A DNA stretch of 64,000 nucleotides. Source: Brachionus manjavacas (Eukaryota; Rotifera; Eurotatoria; Ploima; Brachionidae). Within the stretch, counting starts at the first letter, position 1. Each line of letters opens with the position of its first letter. Under the pieces are notes generated by a model. It did not search any database, was not told the DNA's origin, and saw only the letters and a program-made list of their open reading frames with translations. Below, piece after piece: positions 55,303 through 64,000 of this stretch. The stretch spans positions 1,612,001 to 1,676,000 of the forward strand of contig JAHQIY010000012.1 of assembly GCA_019054805.1 (NCBI GenBank), written 5' to 3'. The position numbers and the translations under genes were made by a program.

Positions 55303-55599
55303 ACAGCTGTTGAATTAGGAGTTATAGTATTTTTTTTTGATCAATTAAAAGCTCAGCAATTTCATTCTCTTATTTAATTTCATTTTTCATCATTCATCTC
55401 GTTTTTGTAAATTTAAGCTTAATTCATATTCATTAAGAATCATTCATCTCGTTTTTTGTAAATTTAAGCTTAATTCATATTCATTAAGCTTAAATTTACA
55501 AAAAACGAGATGAATGATTAAAAATGAAATTAAATAAGAGAATGAAATTGCTGAGCTTTTAAGTGATCAAAAACACTGTACTCCTAATTCAACAGCTGT
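55303..55599. repeat. Near-perfect 297-bp palindrome between the two element genes
   Basis: The left end ACAGCTGTTGAATTAGGAG and the right end CTCCTAATTCAACAGCTGT are exact complements, and the arms of about 130 bp continue through CAGCAATTTCATTCTCTTAT and CATTCATCTCGTTTTTTGTA. A partial duplication of about 50 bp (TCATTCATCTCGTTTT...) occupies the centre. It starts 74 nt from the accessory ATG and ends 114 nt from the transposase ATG, so either gene sees the same sequence upstream. Confidence 0.85.
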
Positions 55600-55712
55600 T
55601 TTCATTTTGAGACAAATGAAACAAATTTATAAAATCACGTTTTATAAAAAGTGATTTCTAATAAGTCTATATAAAAGCTAACACACAGTGAAAAAGGATC
55701 AACTAAAGAAAA

Positions 55713-57287
55713 ATGAAATTAAATAAAAATAATATTTTACAGCAAAGAAAAAAAAGTTTTCAAACTGGGAAAAAAAAACAAATTTTTAATAGACAAATTT
55801 TATATCTTGCAAAAAGGAAAAAATATTCTACCAAAAAAATAAGCCGAGTATTGAAACTTTCTTATTCTAAAAGACAAGTTCCATCGATAACTGTAAAGAT
55901 TTTAAAATTTTTATTCGTCGACTGTATCACAAGGAAAAAAATCAAATTTTTTTTTTTCGTGTTCAAATTTGATTTGATTTATTTGTGTTCTAAGAAACAA
56001 AATTTTTATCAAAAAAATTCTTTTGCTACAGGAGTCTTTTAATCTTTGCTCATGAAGTCTTTTTTTATAAAAAAAAACAACTAATGAAATCAAATTAATT
56101 TTTTAAAATAGAATAGTCGTGAGCAAATTTTATTTCCAATATTGTCTTCTGAATCTAAACTTTTCTCTTTTCTTTTAGTTTATTAAAAGGGCCATTAAAA
56201 AAATGGTAAAAAGTGTTTAAGAAAAGAAAGAAAAACTTTGATGGATAAAAATGTTATTAATTTCATTAAGGTAAGATAAAAAAATCGTTTATTATTTCTA
56301 TTTTTTTTATCAAGAAAAAATCTTTGGAAAATTTCGGATGTGTATCTTCTGTCGAATTAGCTTTTAAAATTGAAAAAGAGTTAGGAGTGAAAATTAGTAG
56401 TAGTAATATTCGAAGACATCGTTTTAAATTAGGTATCTTAAATCTATTTAAAAAACTCATAAAAAATATTTTAATAAATTAAAGGTTTAAGATACCGTCG
56501 TTTGCGAAAATCGCCTAATTTAACAGACTCACATAAGCTGGAAAGACTTGTCTGGTGTCTTAAAAATAAAAATACCGATTTTTCAAGATACATTTTTGTA
56601 GATGAGACAACAATTAGAGTTTTTGATAGGCCATTGTATCATGTTAGATACCCAACCAAGTATCCAAAATCATTACCATGTTCTTCAAAATTTGAAGCTA
56701 AATTAAATATTTGGGGAGGAATTTCAGTTCAAGGAGCTACAGAATTCGCAGTAAACAAGACATTTTTTTTTATATTTTTTATTTAATTATTAAAAGATTT
56801 TTAGTCAAAATATGGATTCTGAACTTTACAGGGAAATTTTGGCCGATTTATTACTCCCTTTTGGGGCTTTGAGATATGATTTTAATTTTAAACTTCATCA
56901 AGACAATGACCCAAAACATACATCCACTGTATGCAAAATGTTTTTAGAGAGAAACGGGGTGCTTTGGGTAAAACAAAACCTCTTTTTTATTTCTTTTTTT
57001 TAAATTTTTTCAGGTTAAGTCTCCGTCAAAATCGCCTGATTTAAACCCTATAGAGATGATATGGAGTGAATTGAAAAATTATGTGAGGAAAAGAAATATA
57101 AAAACCATCGAAGAAGCTGTTGAGTCAATTCGATCTTTTCAAAAAAATTTAACCCCGGAACACTGTGTAAAATATATTAACAATTTGAAAAAAGTAAGTA
57201 ATATTAATTGAGAGAAAGAAAATTAATATTTTGTAATAGACCATTAAGATTGTCATTGAAAATAATGGTGAATGGTCGAACCACTGA
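55713..57287 (+). CDS. DD34E Tc1-like transposase, multi-exon
   Basis: It cuts and pastes the surrounding element. The N-terminal exon (ATG 55,713) is basic with LYLAKRKKYSTKKISRVLKL, a first HTH; the link to the next exon is unresolved. From about 56,196 the exons are well defined: to 56,270, 56,315-56,432, 56,485-56,750, 56,797-56,967, 57,014-57,193 and 57,240-57,287, with introns of 44-52 nt, all GT...AG with consistent phase. They encode a second HTH (SSNIRRHRFKLGLRYRRLRK), FVDETTIRVF (first Asp), LNIWGGIS, HQDNDPKHTS (second Asp) and SPDLNPIEMIWSELK (Glu). Exactly 34 residues separate the second Asp from the Glu, the Tc1 spacing. No stop interrupts the catalytic region. Five or more introns are unusual for a Tc1 transposase, most of which are intronless. 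Confidence 0.82.
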
Positions 57288-57734
57288 AATAATATTATTT
57301 TTAATTAAAACTAATTTGTAAATAATACCATGATTTTGTTTTAAAAATAGCGTAAAATTTGTATATTCATATATTTTTTAATACAAATTAAAAATAATTT
57401 TAATAAAAAATTAACTTTTTTCTAGATTATCCCTAAAAAAGTTAAAAATTTACGTAAATTTACGTAAAATTCCGTAAATTTTTATTTACATGGTAAAAAG
57501 TAGAAAGTCGATGAAAAAGCAGAATTGTAACCTTTTTTTCAAAAAATCATAACTTTTTTGTCCCTTTTTGATTTTACGCAAATTTTCGTAATTTTACGTA
57601 ATTTTACGTAAAATTACCATTTTTTACATTTGTCAATTTACGTAATTTTACGTAATTTTACGTAAATTTACGTAAATTTACGTAAAATTACGTAAATTTT
57701 GGTAAAAACAAGTGAACAGAACGGGACTGTATAT

Positions 57735-58080
57735 TTCTCTAGTTTGCAACACAGTGTATATTCATTTTGAAAAAGAAGCAAAACTTAGAGTTTTTAAATA
57801 TTCAATTTTTGGTATTTTTCTATTTAACAAAAAAATTTGAAATTTTAGAAAAATATTTATCAACTCAGTTTCTGTTGGTAGTCTTTTTAATTTATCGTGT
57901 AAATTTGATTTAAATATAAAAAATTTTAAATCATTCAGTGAATGATTAAAACTATTAAAGTGAATAGATACTTCAGAAAGTTTATCAAAGTTACTTAAAG
58001 ATTTTCTGATATTCTGTCTAAAATAATTAATGTTATAAAAATGTTGTCTAATTCTTTCTTTAGCTTTTTACCTGATTCAT
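57735..58080. other. Spacer right of the Tc1-like element
   Basis: AT-rich, with a weak minus-strand LINE-like remnant near 57,850-58,050 (INSVSVGSLFNLSC and VSIHFNSFNHSLND-like text). Not assigned. Confidence 0.25.
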
Positions 58081-58320
58081 CTGATATCATTTAATATCAT
58101 TTTTTTTAACTTTCCTCATATCAGCTGATATCAGCTATTATCATTTGATATCAGATAATTTCAGGTGAATTAAAATTTTTATTTTTTTATCGAAAAATTT
58201 GTAAATAATTTATTTTCCTGATATTAGCTGATATCAGTTGATACCAGATCATACCATCTAATTTCAAATGATATCATATCAAACTTTACTACATCATATC
58301 ATATGATTTGATGTAGTGAT
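58080..58320. repeat. Cluster of TGATATCA palindromes
   Basis: At least eight copies of TGATATCA or one-base variants (TGATATCAG, TGATACCAG, TCATATCATATGAT) occur within 240 bp on both sides of an AT-rich centre. Arms such as CATCTGATATCATTTAATAT and TCTAATTTCAAATGATATCA suggest a degraded fold-back element. It abuts the hAT-like end at 58,313. Confidence 0.55.
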
Positions 58321-59437
58321 GAAATCGAATATTCGAACCGATATTTGAATAAGTAGTATTTCGAAAGGAAATCAGCTTCGAATATTATATTTGAATATGA
58401 AAAAAATTTTTAAAATATATTTAAATATTATTTCATTTTAATTTTAAAATGAAATAATATTTATTTTAAAATTAAAATGTGAAAAAATGACAATTTGAAA
58501 AAATTAAATAATTAAAAAAATAATTGAAAAACAAAAAAATTTAAAGAAAAATTTGATTAAAAAAATTTTCAAAAAATAAATTGAGTTTTGACGCTATTCG
58601 GATATCAATATCAGATTCTGTTAGATTTTGAGAAGTCAGCAAAACTTTTCTAAATTTTTTAAAATTTTCTTAACTTATTTGATTTAGATTGCTCTTGCCC
58701 ACAATTCTCGACTTAAAAAAAAATTCTTTTAATGAAAATGACAGTGTAGGAGCACAAAAAACTCAAATTTATTTATTTTTTCCATTAAATTTAAGCAGAA
58801 TAATATTTATAGAAAAAAGAGAATAAGATAAAATATAAAAATGTAATGAATGCAATTTTTTTAAAAAATCTATCTTTAGGTGGTCATTCAAAATAGTATA
58901 AAAATTAGAGAAGTCAACTTCTAATGAAAACATAATAAAAAACGAGACAGTTTTACTTTATATTTTTCAAAACTTTACAGCCTCAATTTTTAAAGAACTT
59001 ATATGCTATAATGTGCCTGTTTAACTCTTCATCTAAGCTTTTTAGACTGATAATCTGTTTTCAAAAAAATAATAAACAGTCAACTTATAGAACATAACAG
59101 ATGATAAAATATTCATAAAAATTTTCTGAATTTTAAATAAATATTTTAATTATAAATTTTTCAAATATTTTATTCAAATTTTAATATTTTTTAGTTGATT
59201 TTATTATAATTTCAAATTGCTTTTCAAATTTAAATTTAGTTCAAATTTTAATTTAAAAACAGACAGTTTTCGAATTTAATTTCAAAAGTAAAAATGAATC
59301 AAATTAAAATTCAAATTTAATTGGTATTCAAAATTTTATTCGACAAAATTTCACATTCAATTGTCTGTTCAAATTTTTTATTTATTCAAGTTTCAATTTA
59401 TGCCCAAAAAAATGATTCGATTTCATCACTAATATTA
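58313..59437. mobile_element. Non-coding hAT-like element
   Basis: The left end TAGTGATGAAATCGAATATT and the right end, reverse complemented, TAGTGATGAAATCGAATCAT are good inverted repeats. The flanks atttgatg and atattatg agree at 6 of 8 positions, compatible with an old 8-bp hAT duplication. The 1.1-kb interior lacks an ORF. Its right half (59,005-59,240) is the source family of the fragments at 9.94 and 15.1 kb. Confidence 0.6.
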
Positions 59438-59439
59438 TG

Positions 59440-59880
59440 TGACAAGTTAATTTCCGGCACTGTTTTTCTTCTGTAAATTCCAGTGAAACTTCAGATTCAA
59501 AACTTTGTTAATAAATATAAAAATATATCGTTTGATTTTTGCCTTATATTTGATAAAATTTCAGCTTTGGTTTCATCAAAGAGACCATACAATCAAATAC
59601 TATTTATATCTTCGAAATCTATTAGGGCAGTTTATTAAATAAACTAAATTTATTAATTTTTTTTTAAGCAAAATAATTACATTTTGTAAAGATGAATCCT
59701 GAAACATTCTTTTAAATAAACTTAACTTAAATAATAAAAAGTGCTAAAAAAAGACTTGGAGATTTAATAATGATGAGGAATATGAAAACTTTTTATTTTT
59801 ATATTGGGGGAAATGGAATTGCTCAAAAATATCAAAATAAAATGAACCATCTCGCTTTTATATTTTTTTTACCAATTTTT
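59440..59880. other. Non-coding spacer
   Basis: AT-rich, nothing recognised. Confidence 0.3.
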
Positions 59881-59884
59881 TATC

Positions 59885-60135
59885 CTTGTAGAAGAACAAG
59901 CAGGATTTATAAAAGGCAGAGGATGGATAATCCAGATATTTGCTTTTAGAAGCATCATAGAACAAGGTCTGGAATTGAAAAGCCTCAAGTATCTTCATTT
60001 CATCGACTTAACGAAAGCCTTTAAAGGCATACACCGAGAAACATTGTGGACCGATCAAAGATCTAATGACCTGTCGCAACAAAGCTTTAAGACTTAGATT
60101 TTGTGGATGATTTGATGTTAACACTAGAAGTACTA
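59885..60135 (+). mobile_element. LINE RT fragment
   Basis: The plus strand reads EEQAGFIKGRGWIIQIFAFR, then KYLHFIDLTKAFKGIHRETL (RT motif with catalytic Asp), a deletion, and DLDFVDDLMLTLE (FVDD-type second motif). It is a short internally deleted relic unlike the other RT families here. Confidence 0.7.
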
Positions 60136-60481
60136 AGTTATTAATATTACTTGAACCACAAAACGGGTCCAAATGATCCAGGAAAAAGTTAATGTTTTTT
60201 TGGATTTTATTTGTTAATTTTATTTATTTAAGTTTAATTTAAAAAAAATAAAAGAGAAAATTTATTATAGACAGTTGTTTGAAAATACAAAATAATAAAA
60301 CCATCTAATTACATAATAAAAAAGAAAATCTAACCCAGATCCTAGTGATGGTCAGAAAAAATACGTGAATGTCTAAAGGTTAAACTGTTTGCAGGGCTGA
60401 TTTTAGTAGTCAAGTAAATTTTGACTGTTTTACAGATTTGATGTTTGCTGTAACAACTAAGCCTATTAGACTTATGCTTAA

Positions 60482-61257
60482 TTGACTATTGCTAAAAACT
60501 CAAGAGAAGCAAAAATGCGACCAACAGCAGAACAATCAGCAAAGAACGCACTACAGCGCAAAGTAATACTGGAATCTGCTCGTACGGCCAACCCACCAAC
60601 CAGAGCATCGAGGCGCCTTGCAGGTAGGTCAACTAGTCCACCACCAGATCATACATCTACACTCTCTCTCTAAAGAGAGGGGGAGATAATTTGTTGTCAC
60701 ATACAAAGACAAGAGGAACGACTTCATCGAAGGAAGATATTCGGAGGAGGGATTTAAAACTTGAATAAAAGGAAACTCATCATCGTAAGAAGACATGATG
60801 ATGTACATATTCTATCCTTTATGGTTTGGTTCTGGGTTGTTAGTTGGATGGATAAAAAAAATGTGAAGACTTAAGTCTGATGGTTCGAATACTTTTATTT
60901 ATCTAAAAAGGTAATATGAAATCGGCCGATCTAATCGATTCGGTCGAGTTTTAGTTAAGCCTAAAGTATAGAATAGAAATGTAGTTGAATGATGTTTTCT
61001 TGTTTCATTCGATCCACATATAATTCACTTGTGATATGCATGCTTAAAGTGAAGGCGGTATGCGGCGTAAGCATGCACATCAGCTACGCGTGTGCCCTTC
61101 TTTGTGATGCGTTGCAACAGTTCAGTGGCAAAACTTTCTGGGCAATGGTGTGCGTAGATCGAGGGCGACATAATAGTACACATCTTTTATTTATTTATTT
61201 TGAAAATAAAGAGTTTAAACACATTAGCTATTTACGTTTTTACAGTTAAAATTCACA
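60482..61257 (+). mobile_element. LTR retrotransposon 3' end: terminal ORF, polypurine tract and LTR
   Basis: A plus-strand reading frame with MRPTAEQSAKNALQRK and RASRRLAGRSTSPPPDHTS ends at 60,673. Directly after comes a polypurine tract (AAAGAGAGGGGGAGA, 60,672-60,686) and TGTTGTCACA at 60,692, the arrangement of a polymerase end, second-strand primer site and 3' LTR. The following 560 bp are notably richer in GC than the surroundings, contain AATAAAGAG near 61,206, and end in about TTCACA at 61,257. The rest of the element lies nowhere in the window, so it is a truncated copy. Confidence 0.5.
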
Positions 61258-61259
61258 AT

Positions 61260-61747
61260 TCTGAATTCTCTTTCAATTTTATCACTTAAATGTTCTTTTA
61301 TTGAGTCTTTGCACATGATTTCCACGGGTGCAATATCGAAAGAGCGAGTTCTCATCAAGTTCCTTGTTTAACTTTTTTCATTCTTGTCGAAGTTCAAAGT
61401 CTAATTTTCTTTCTGCCTCTGTTAAATTTGGGCTGATCAGAAAGTTCTACAAGTTTTAGTCCTGTTTATTATTATCTTTTGATCTTCGTCTCCTTTTATG
61501 AACTGGTTTCAGTTCAGATTTATCAATATATTGAAAAATTTCATTGACCTGTTTTTCATCTTCATCTTTTTTTTTCACTTAAACTTTCTTTCTGTGACTC
61601 AATAAATACCATAAATGATAATTCCTCTTTTCTCGTTGATTAAATTCATTGACAGTTGCATTTTCAATAATCAATTGTTCAACAGGTTTTTTAACATTTT
61701 TGACTCCTCTACGAATATTTTCGATACTGCTAATATTAGTTTACTTT
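61260..61747 (-). mobile_element. LINE ORF1 relic, distal part
   Basis: Minus-strand text reads VEQLIIENATVNEFNQREKR, an ORF1-type block, then DEDEKQVNEIFQYIDKSELK, KPVHKRRRRSKDN and, after a frameshift, LTEAERKLDFELRQE with LNKELDENSLFRY. The order matches the nucleic-acid chaperone ORF1 of LINEs. The proximal part (coiled coil) lies on the far side of the Tc1-like element at 63,215-63,345. Confidence 0.55.
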
Positions 61748-61749
61748 TA

Positions 61750-63205
61750 CAGTACTGATTTGTTCCAGTGGTTTTACCAAAATTTACGCGAATTAACCAA
61801 AATTTTAGTAAATTTACGGGAATTCCGGTAATTTTACGTAAAATCGCAAAAGTTAAAAACAGTAAATTTACCGGAATTCCCGTAAATTTACTAAAATTTA
61901 ACGGATTTTCCGAAAATTTCGTAAAAACCAAAAGGGCCAAAAAAATTCAAAAAAAATCAAAATTTTTGCAATTTTTTCACTTTTTTTAGTTTTTTTTCAA
62001 AATTAATAAAAAAATTTAAAAGAAAAAAAATTGTATTTTTTTACGCAAAATTTCGTAAATTTTTATTGATTTTAGTGAAAAATAGTAAAAAAAGGGGAAA
62101 AAAATTAAAAAAAAAGAAAAATTTAAATTAAGTTTTTTTAATATTGAAATTATTAGATACATATATTTTAGTGATTTGACCAGTCGCCATTTTTCTCAAT
62201 TACAATTTCAATTACCTAATTTATCAAAATTAATATTTTAAAAAGCCAAAAACTTTAATTTAAATTTCAACCTTTTTCAGATGATTTATATATTTACTAA
62301 ATTTTTCAACTGTTAGTGATTTTTCAAATTTTCTTATAGCCAATGCTGCATCAGCTATGGTAAACACCATTTTTTTTCGTGCAAATTTCTTCATTTCATT
62401 CCACAGCATTTCAATAGGGTTTAAATCTGGCGAGTTAGGGGGTGATTTAATCTTAAATTTAATTACTAAATTAGTTTTTAAATTTTATATTTACTTATTA
62501 TTTTACCTAATTAGTTTTGTTTATATCTAAAAATGATCTGCATAATAAACTACTGTGTTTAGGATCATTGTCTTGGTGCAACTGAAATTCCGAATCGAAT
62601 TTACTTGCACCAAATGGTAACAAATATTCTGACATTATTTCCCTGTATAACACTGAATTCATGTTTTCATTGAATATCTAGTCAAATTTTAGTTTAACGC
62701 AAGTACGTCCAAATATGAAGGAAAGCTTAATATTTGGGCTGGTATCTCTCATAAAGGGGCTAAAAATTTTGCGGTTTGAATTTTTTCTACTTTGTATTGC
62801 GTTAAACTAAAATTGACTAGATATTCAATGATCTAATAATTTCAATATTAAAAAAACTTAATTTAAATTTTTCTTTTTTTTTAACTTTTTTTCCTTTTTT
62901 TTTACTATTTTTATTTACTAAAATCAATAAAAATTTACGAAAATTTGCGAAAATTTTTTTCTTTTAAATTTTTTTATTAATTTTGAAAAAAAACTAAAAA
63001 AAGTGAAAAAATTGCAAAAATTTTGATTTTTTTTGAATTTTTTTGGCCCTTTTGGTTTTTACGAAATTTTATGGAAAATTCGTTAAATTCTGGTAAATTT
63101 ACTGTTTTTCACTTTTGCGAATTTACGTAAAATTACCGGAATTCCCGTAAATTTACTTTAATTTTGGTAAATTCGCGTAAATTTTGGTAAAACCACTAAC
63201 GTAAA
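61750..63205 (-). mobile_element. Second, defective Tc1-like element inserted in a LINE ORF1
   Basis: The left end CAGTACTGATTTGTTCCAGT follows TA and aligns with the terminus of the 53.6-kb element; the right end has lost its outer 20 bp or so, stopping at ACCACTAACG. Inverted repeats of about 400 bp share TTTACGxAAATT motifs. The minus-strand transposase survives as MNSVLYREIMSEYLLPFG, HQDNDPKHSS, then after an intron IKSPPNSPDLNPIEMLWNEM to the end. The codon before the intron is TAG (62,507-62,509) where the 55-kb copy has TGG. A 100-bp piece encoding STSKYEGKLNIWAGISHKGA lies on the opposite strand, between inverted repeats. The copy cannot make transposase. Confidence 0.8.
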
Positions 63206-63214
63206 ATTTTGGTA

Positions 63215-63345
63215 AATTTCATTTAACTTTTCATTATCTTCGCTCTCAAGTTGTTGCACTCTATTTGTTAGTTTTTCAATTATCTGACCATAGCTCTCAA
63301 CTTTTTTTGACAGTTCTCCTATCACTGAAAACTCCAAAATTAAAA
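63215..63345 (-). mobile_element. LINE ORF1 relic, coiled-coil part
   Basis: The minus strand reads EFSVIGELSKKVESYGQIIE and continues KLTNRVQQLESEDNEKLNEI, a heptad-rich coiled coil typical of LINE ORF1 proteins. Its continuation lies beyond the Tc1-like insertion at 61,260-61,747. Confidence 0.5.
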
Positions 63346-63470
63346 ACTAAATAAATTTTTTTTGATAAATTTTTATTTAAAAATAGAATCTATTATTTAT
63401 TTTATTGATTTGATAAAAAAGTCTTTTGAATAACTTTCATATGGGAAATTAAAAAAAATGAAAAAAAGAC

Positions 63471-64000
63471 TTATGATGTCGTCGAGCTTAATGAGTTGGA
63501 AACTGTTGTTTCGATAAGTGTGGTCAATCCAATAGTAGTAGAATCCACTGTGGTTGAAGCTACTGTGGTTGAAGTTGCTGTTGTAGAAGCCATTGTTGTT
63601 GAAGTGGCTGTTGTTGAAGCCATTGTTGTTGAAGTGGCTGTCGTTGAAGCCATTGTTGTTGAAGTGGCTGTTGTTGAAGTTGCTGTTGTTGAAGAGACTG
63701 TAGTTGAAATTGATGAAGATGAAAAAGTTGTTGTTGCGGTAGAAGAAACCGTGGTAGATCCAGGAACATCTTCATTTGGCTTAATAAAAACTGTTGTTGT
63801 ACATTCCAAATCGTCCTCAGAAAACCCAACACATTTAGTTGTAGTAACAATTACTAGTGTCAAAAATATTTCCTCCTTAACGTCAATCACTAAAATTCAA
63901 ATGTTTAAAAAGAATCTTAAATAATTTATTTTTAAAAGCTTACGTTCAATAGCGAATATTTCAATTTTCAAAATTTCATATGTTGGTCTTAAAATAGCAG
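63471..64000 (-). CDS. 3' end of a gene for a Thr/Ser-repeat (mucin-like) protein
   Basis: The gene enters from the right edge. A partial exon (64,000-63,944, encoding RPTYEILKIEIFAIE) ends at a perfect GTAAGC donor; a 54-nt intron leads to the last exon (63,889-63,471), in frame, stop at 63,471. After CVGFSEDDLECTTTVFIKPN come about 100 residues almost entirely Thr, Ser, Ala and Val, with a decapeptide STTATSTTMA repeated about four times. Such Thr/Ser tracts are usually O-glycosylated and extracellular; a signal peptide would lie upstream and cannot be seen. The repeat keeps all frames open on both strands, so other frames here are artefacts. Confidence 0.6.
63571..63690. repeat. 30-bp minisatellite inside the Thr-rich exon
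   Basis: Four tandem 30-bp units (GAAGTGGCTGTTGTTGAAGC followed by CATTGTTGTT) at 63,571, 63,601, 63,631 and 63,661 differ at a few positions. Unit length is a multiple of three, so copy-number change keeps the reading frame. Confidence 0.85.

Larger units (their letters stand above)
53643..57729 (+). mobile_element. Complete Tc1-like element with two divergent genes
   Basis: The ends are CAGTCCCGTTCTGTTCACTT and its exact complement, with TA outside both (53,641-53,642 and 57,730-57,731). The terminal inverted repeats run about 300-350 bp and contain a dozen or so TTTACGTAAA/AATTACGTAA units plus a unique block (TGCTTTTCATCGACTTTCTA). Inside are a transposase gene on the plus strand (55,713-57,287), a second gene on the minus strand (about 55,229-54,103), and a 297-bp palindrome between their starts. 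The near-identity of the two terminal repeats suggests recent activity. Confidence 0.88.

Noticed and set aside
55911-56093. Minus-strand ORF inside the transposase region
   Set aside because: Lys/Phe-rich antisense frame with no motif, opposite the transposase.
61671-61989. Overlapping ORFs on both strands at the left end of the second Tc1-like element
   Set aside because: They arise from translation of the terminal inverted repeat motifs and are not genes.
63496-63924. Val/Glu-repeat and Gln/Leu-repeat ORFs overlapping the Thr-rich exon
   Set aside because: The 30-bp repeat keeps several frames open by chance; only the Thr/Ser frame joins an upstream exon through canonical splice sites.
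1-64000. tRNA, rRNA or CRISPR features
   Set aside because: No convincing tRNA cloverleaf, rRNA segment or spacer-repeat array was noticed by eye; a dedicated scan could still find a tRNA.

Overview
The window is AT-rich animal nuclear DNA. Its genes are sparse and compact, mostly with very short introns (about 45-69 nt), and they sit in a sea of transposon debris. The recognisable cellular genes (Staufen, eIF4E3-like, two tetraspanins, imidazolonepropionase, a nuclear receptor, a RING-like protein, a DUF4139 protein, a Thr-rich repeat protein) are metazoan. The base composition, tiny introns and mix of LINE, MULE, Tc1/mariner and Tigger relics would fit a small-genome invertebrate such as a monogonont rotifer (Brachionus-like). 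That placement is inference; no rRNA or mitochondrial marker is present.

Layout: 0.5-1.1 kb holds a short hAT-type element with an 8-bp target duplication. A Staufen gene lies at 1.8-3.1 kb (minus). Two LINE fragments lie at 4.5-7.2 kb, and a three-exon eIF4E3-like gene at 8.1-8.9 kb (minus). Transposon and RT relics fill 9.4-12.6 kb. Two single-exon tetraspanin genes (13.2-14.1 and 17.3-18.2 kb) are separated by a perfect fold-back element and a 5'-truncated LINE with a clear 20-bp target duplication. MULE and LINE fragments fill 19-22.3 kb. A five-exon imidazolonepropionase gene is at 23.0-24.5 kb (minus), followed by more LINE debris to 29.3 kb. A four-exon nuclear receptor lies at 30.9-32.3 kb. 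A mariner-like element (33.8-35.3 kb) and an integrase-bearing TIR element (35.7-37.4 kb) come next. A RING-like gene is at 38.9-40.2 kb (minus). A MULE with a long palindrome occupies 43.4-46.2 kb. A DUF4140/DUF4139 gene runs 47.9-53.3 kb and its second intron is swollen by transposons. A complete 4.1-kb Tc1-like element lies at 53.6-57.7 kb, hAT-like, RT and LTR relics fill 58.3-61.3 kb, and a second, broken Tc1-like element sits inside a LINE ORF1 relic at 61.3-63.3 kb. The last kilobase carries the 3' end of a Thr/Ser-repeat gene (minus) that enters from beyond the window.

The most unusual object is the element at 53,643-57,729. It has TA target duplication, about 300-bp terminal inverted repeats built from tandem TTTACGTAAA-type motifs, an intron-rich DD34E transposase whose catalytic half is open after splicing, and a second, divergently transcribed gene for a lysine-rich nuclear-type protein. 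Between the two genes sits a near-perfect 297-bp palindrome that could give both the same promoter. The cellular genes do not form an operon or common pathway; they act independently in RNA localisation, translation, membrane organisation, histidine breakdown and transcription.
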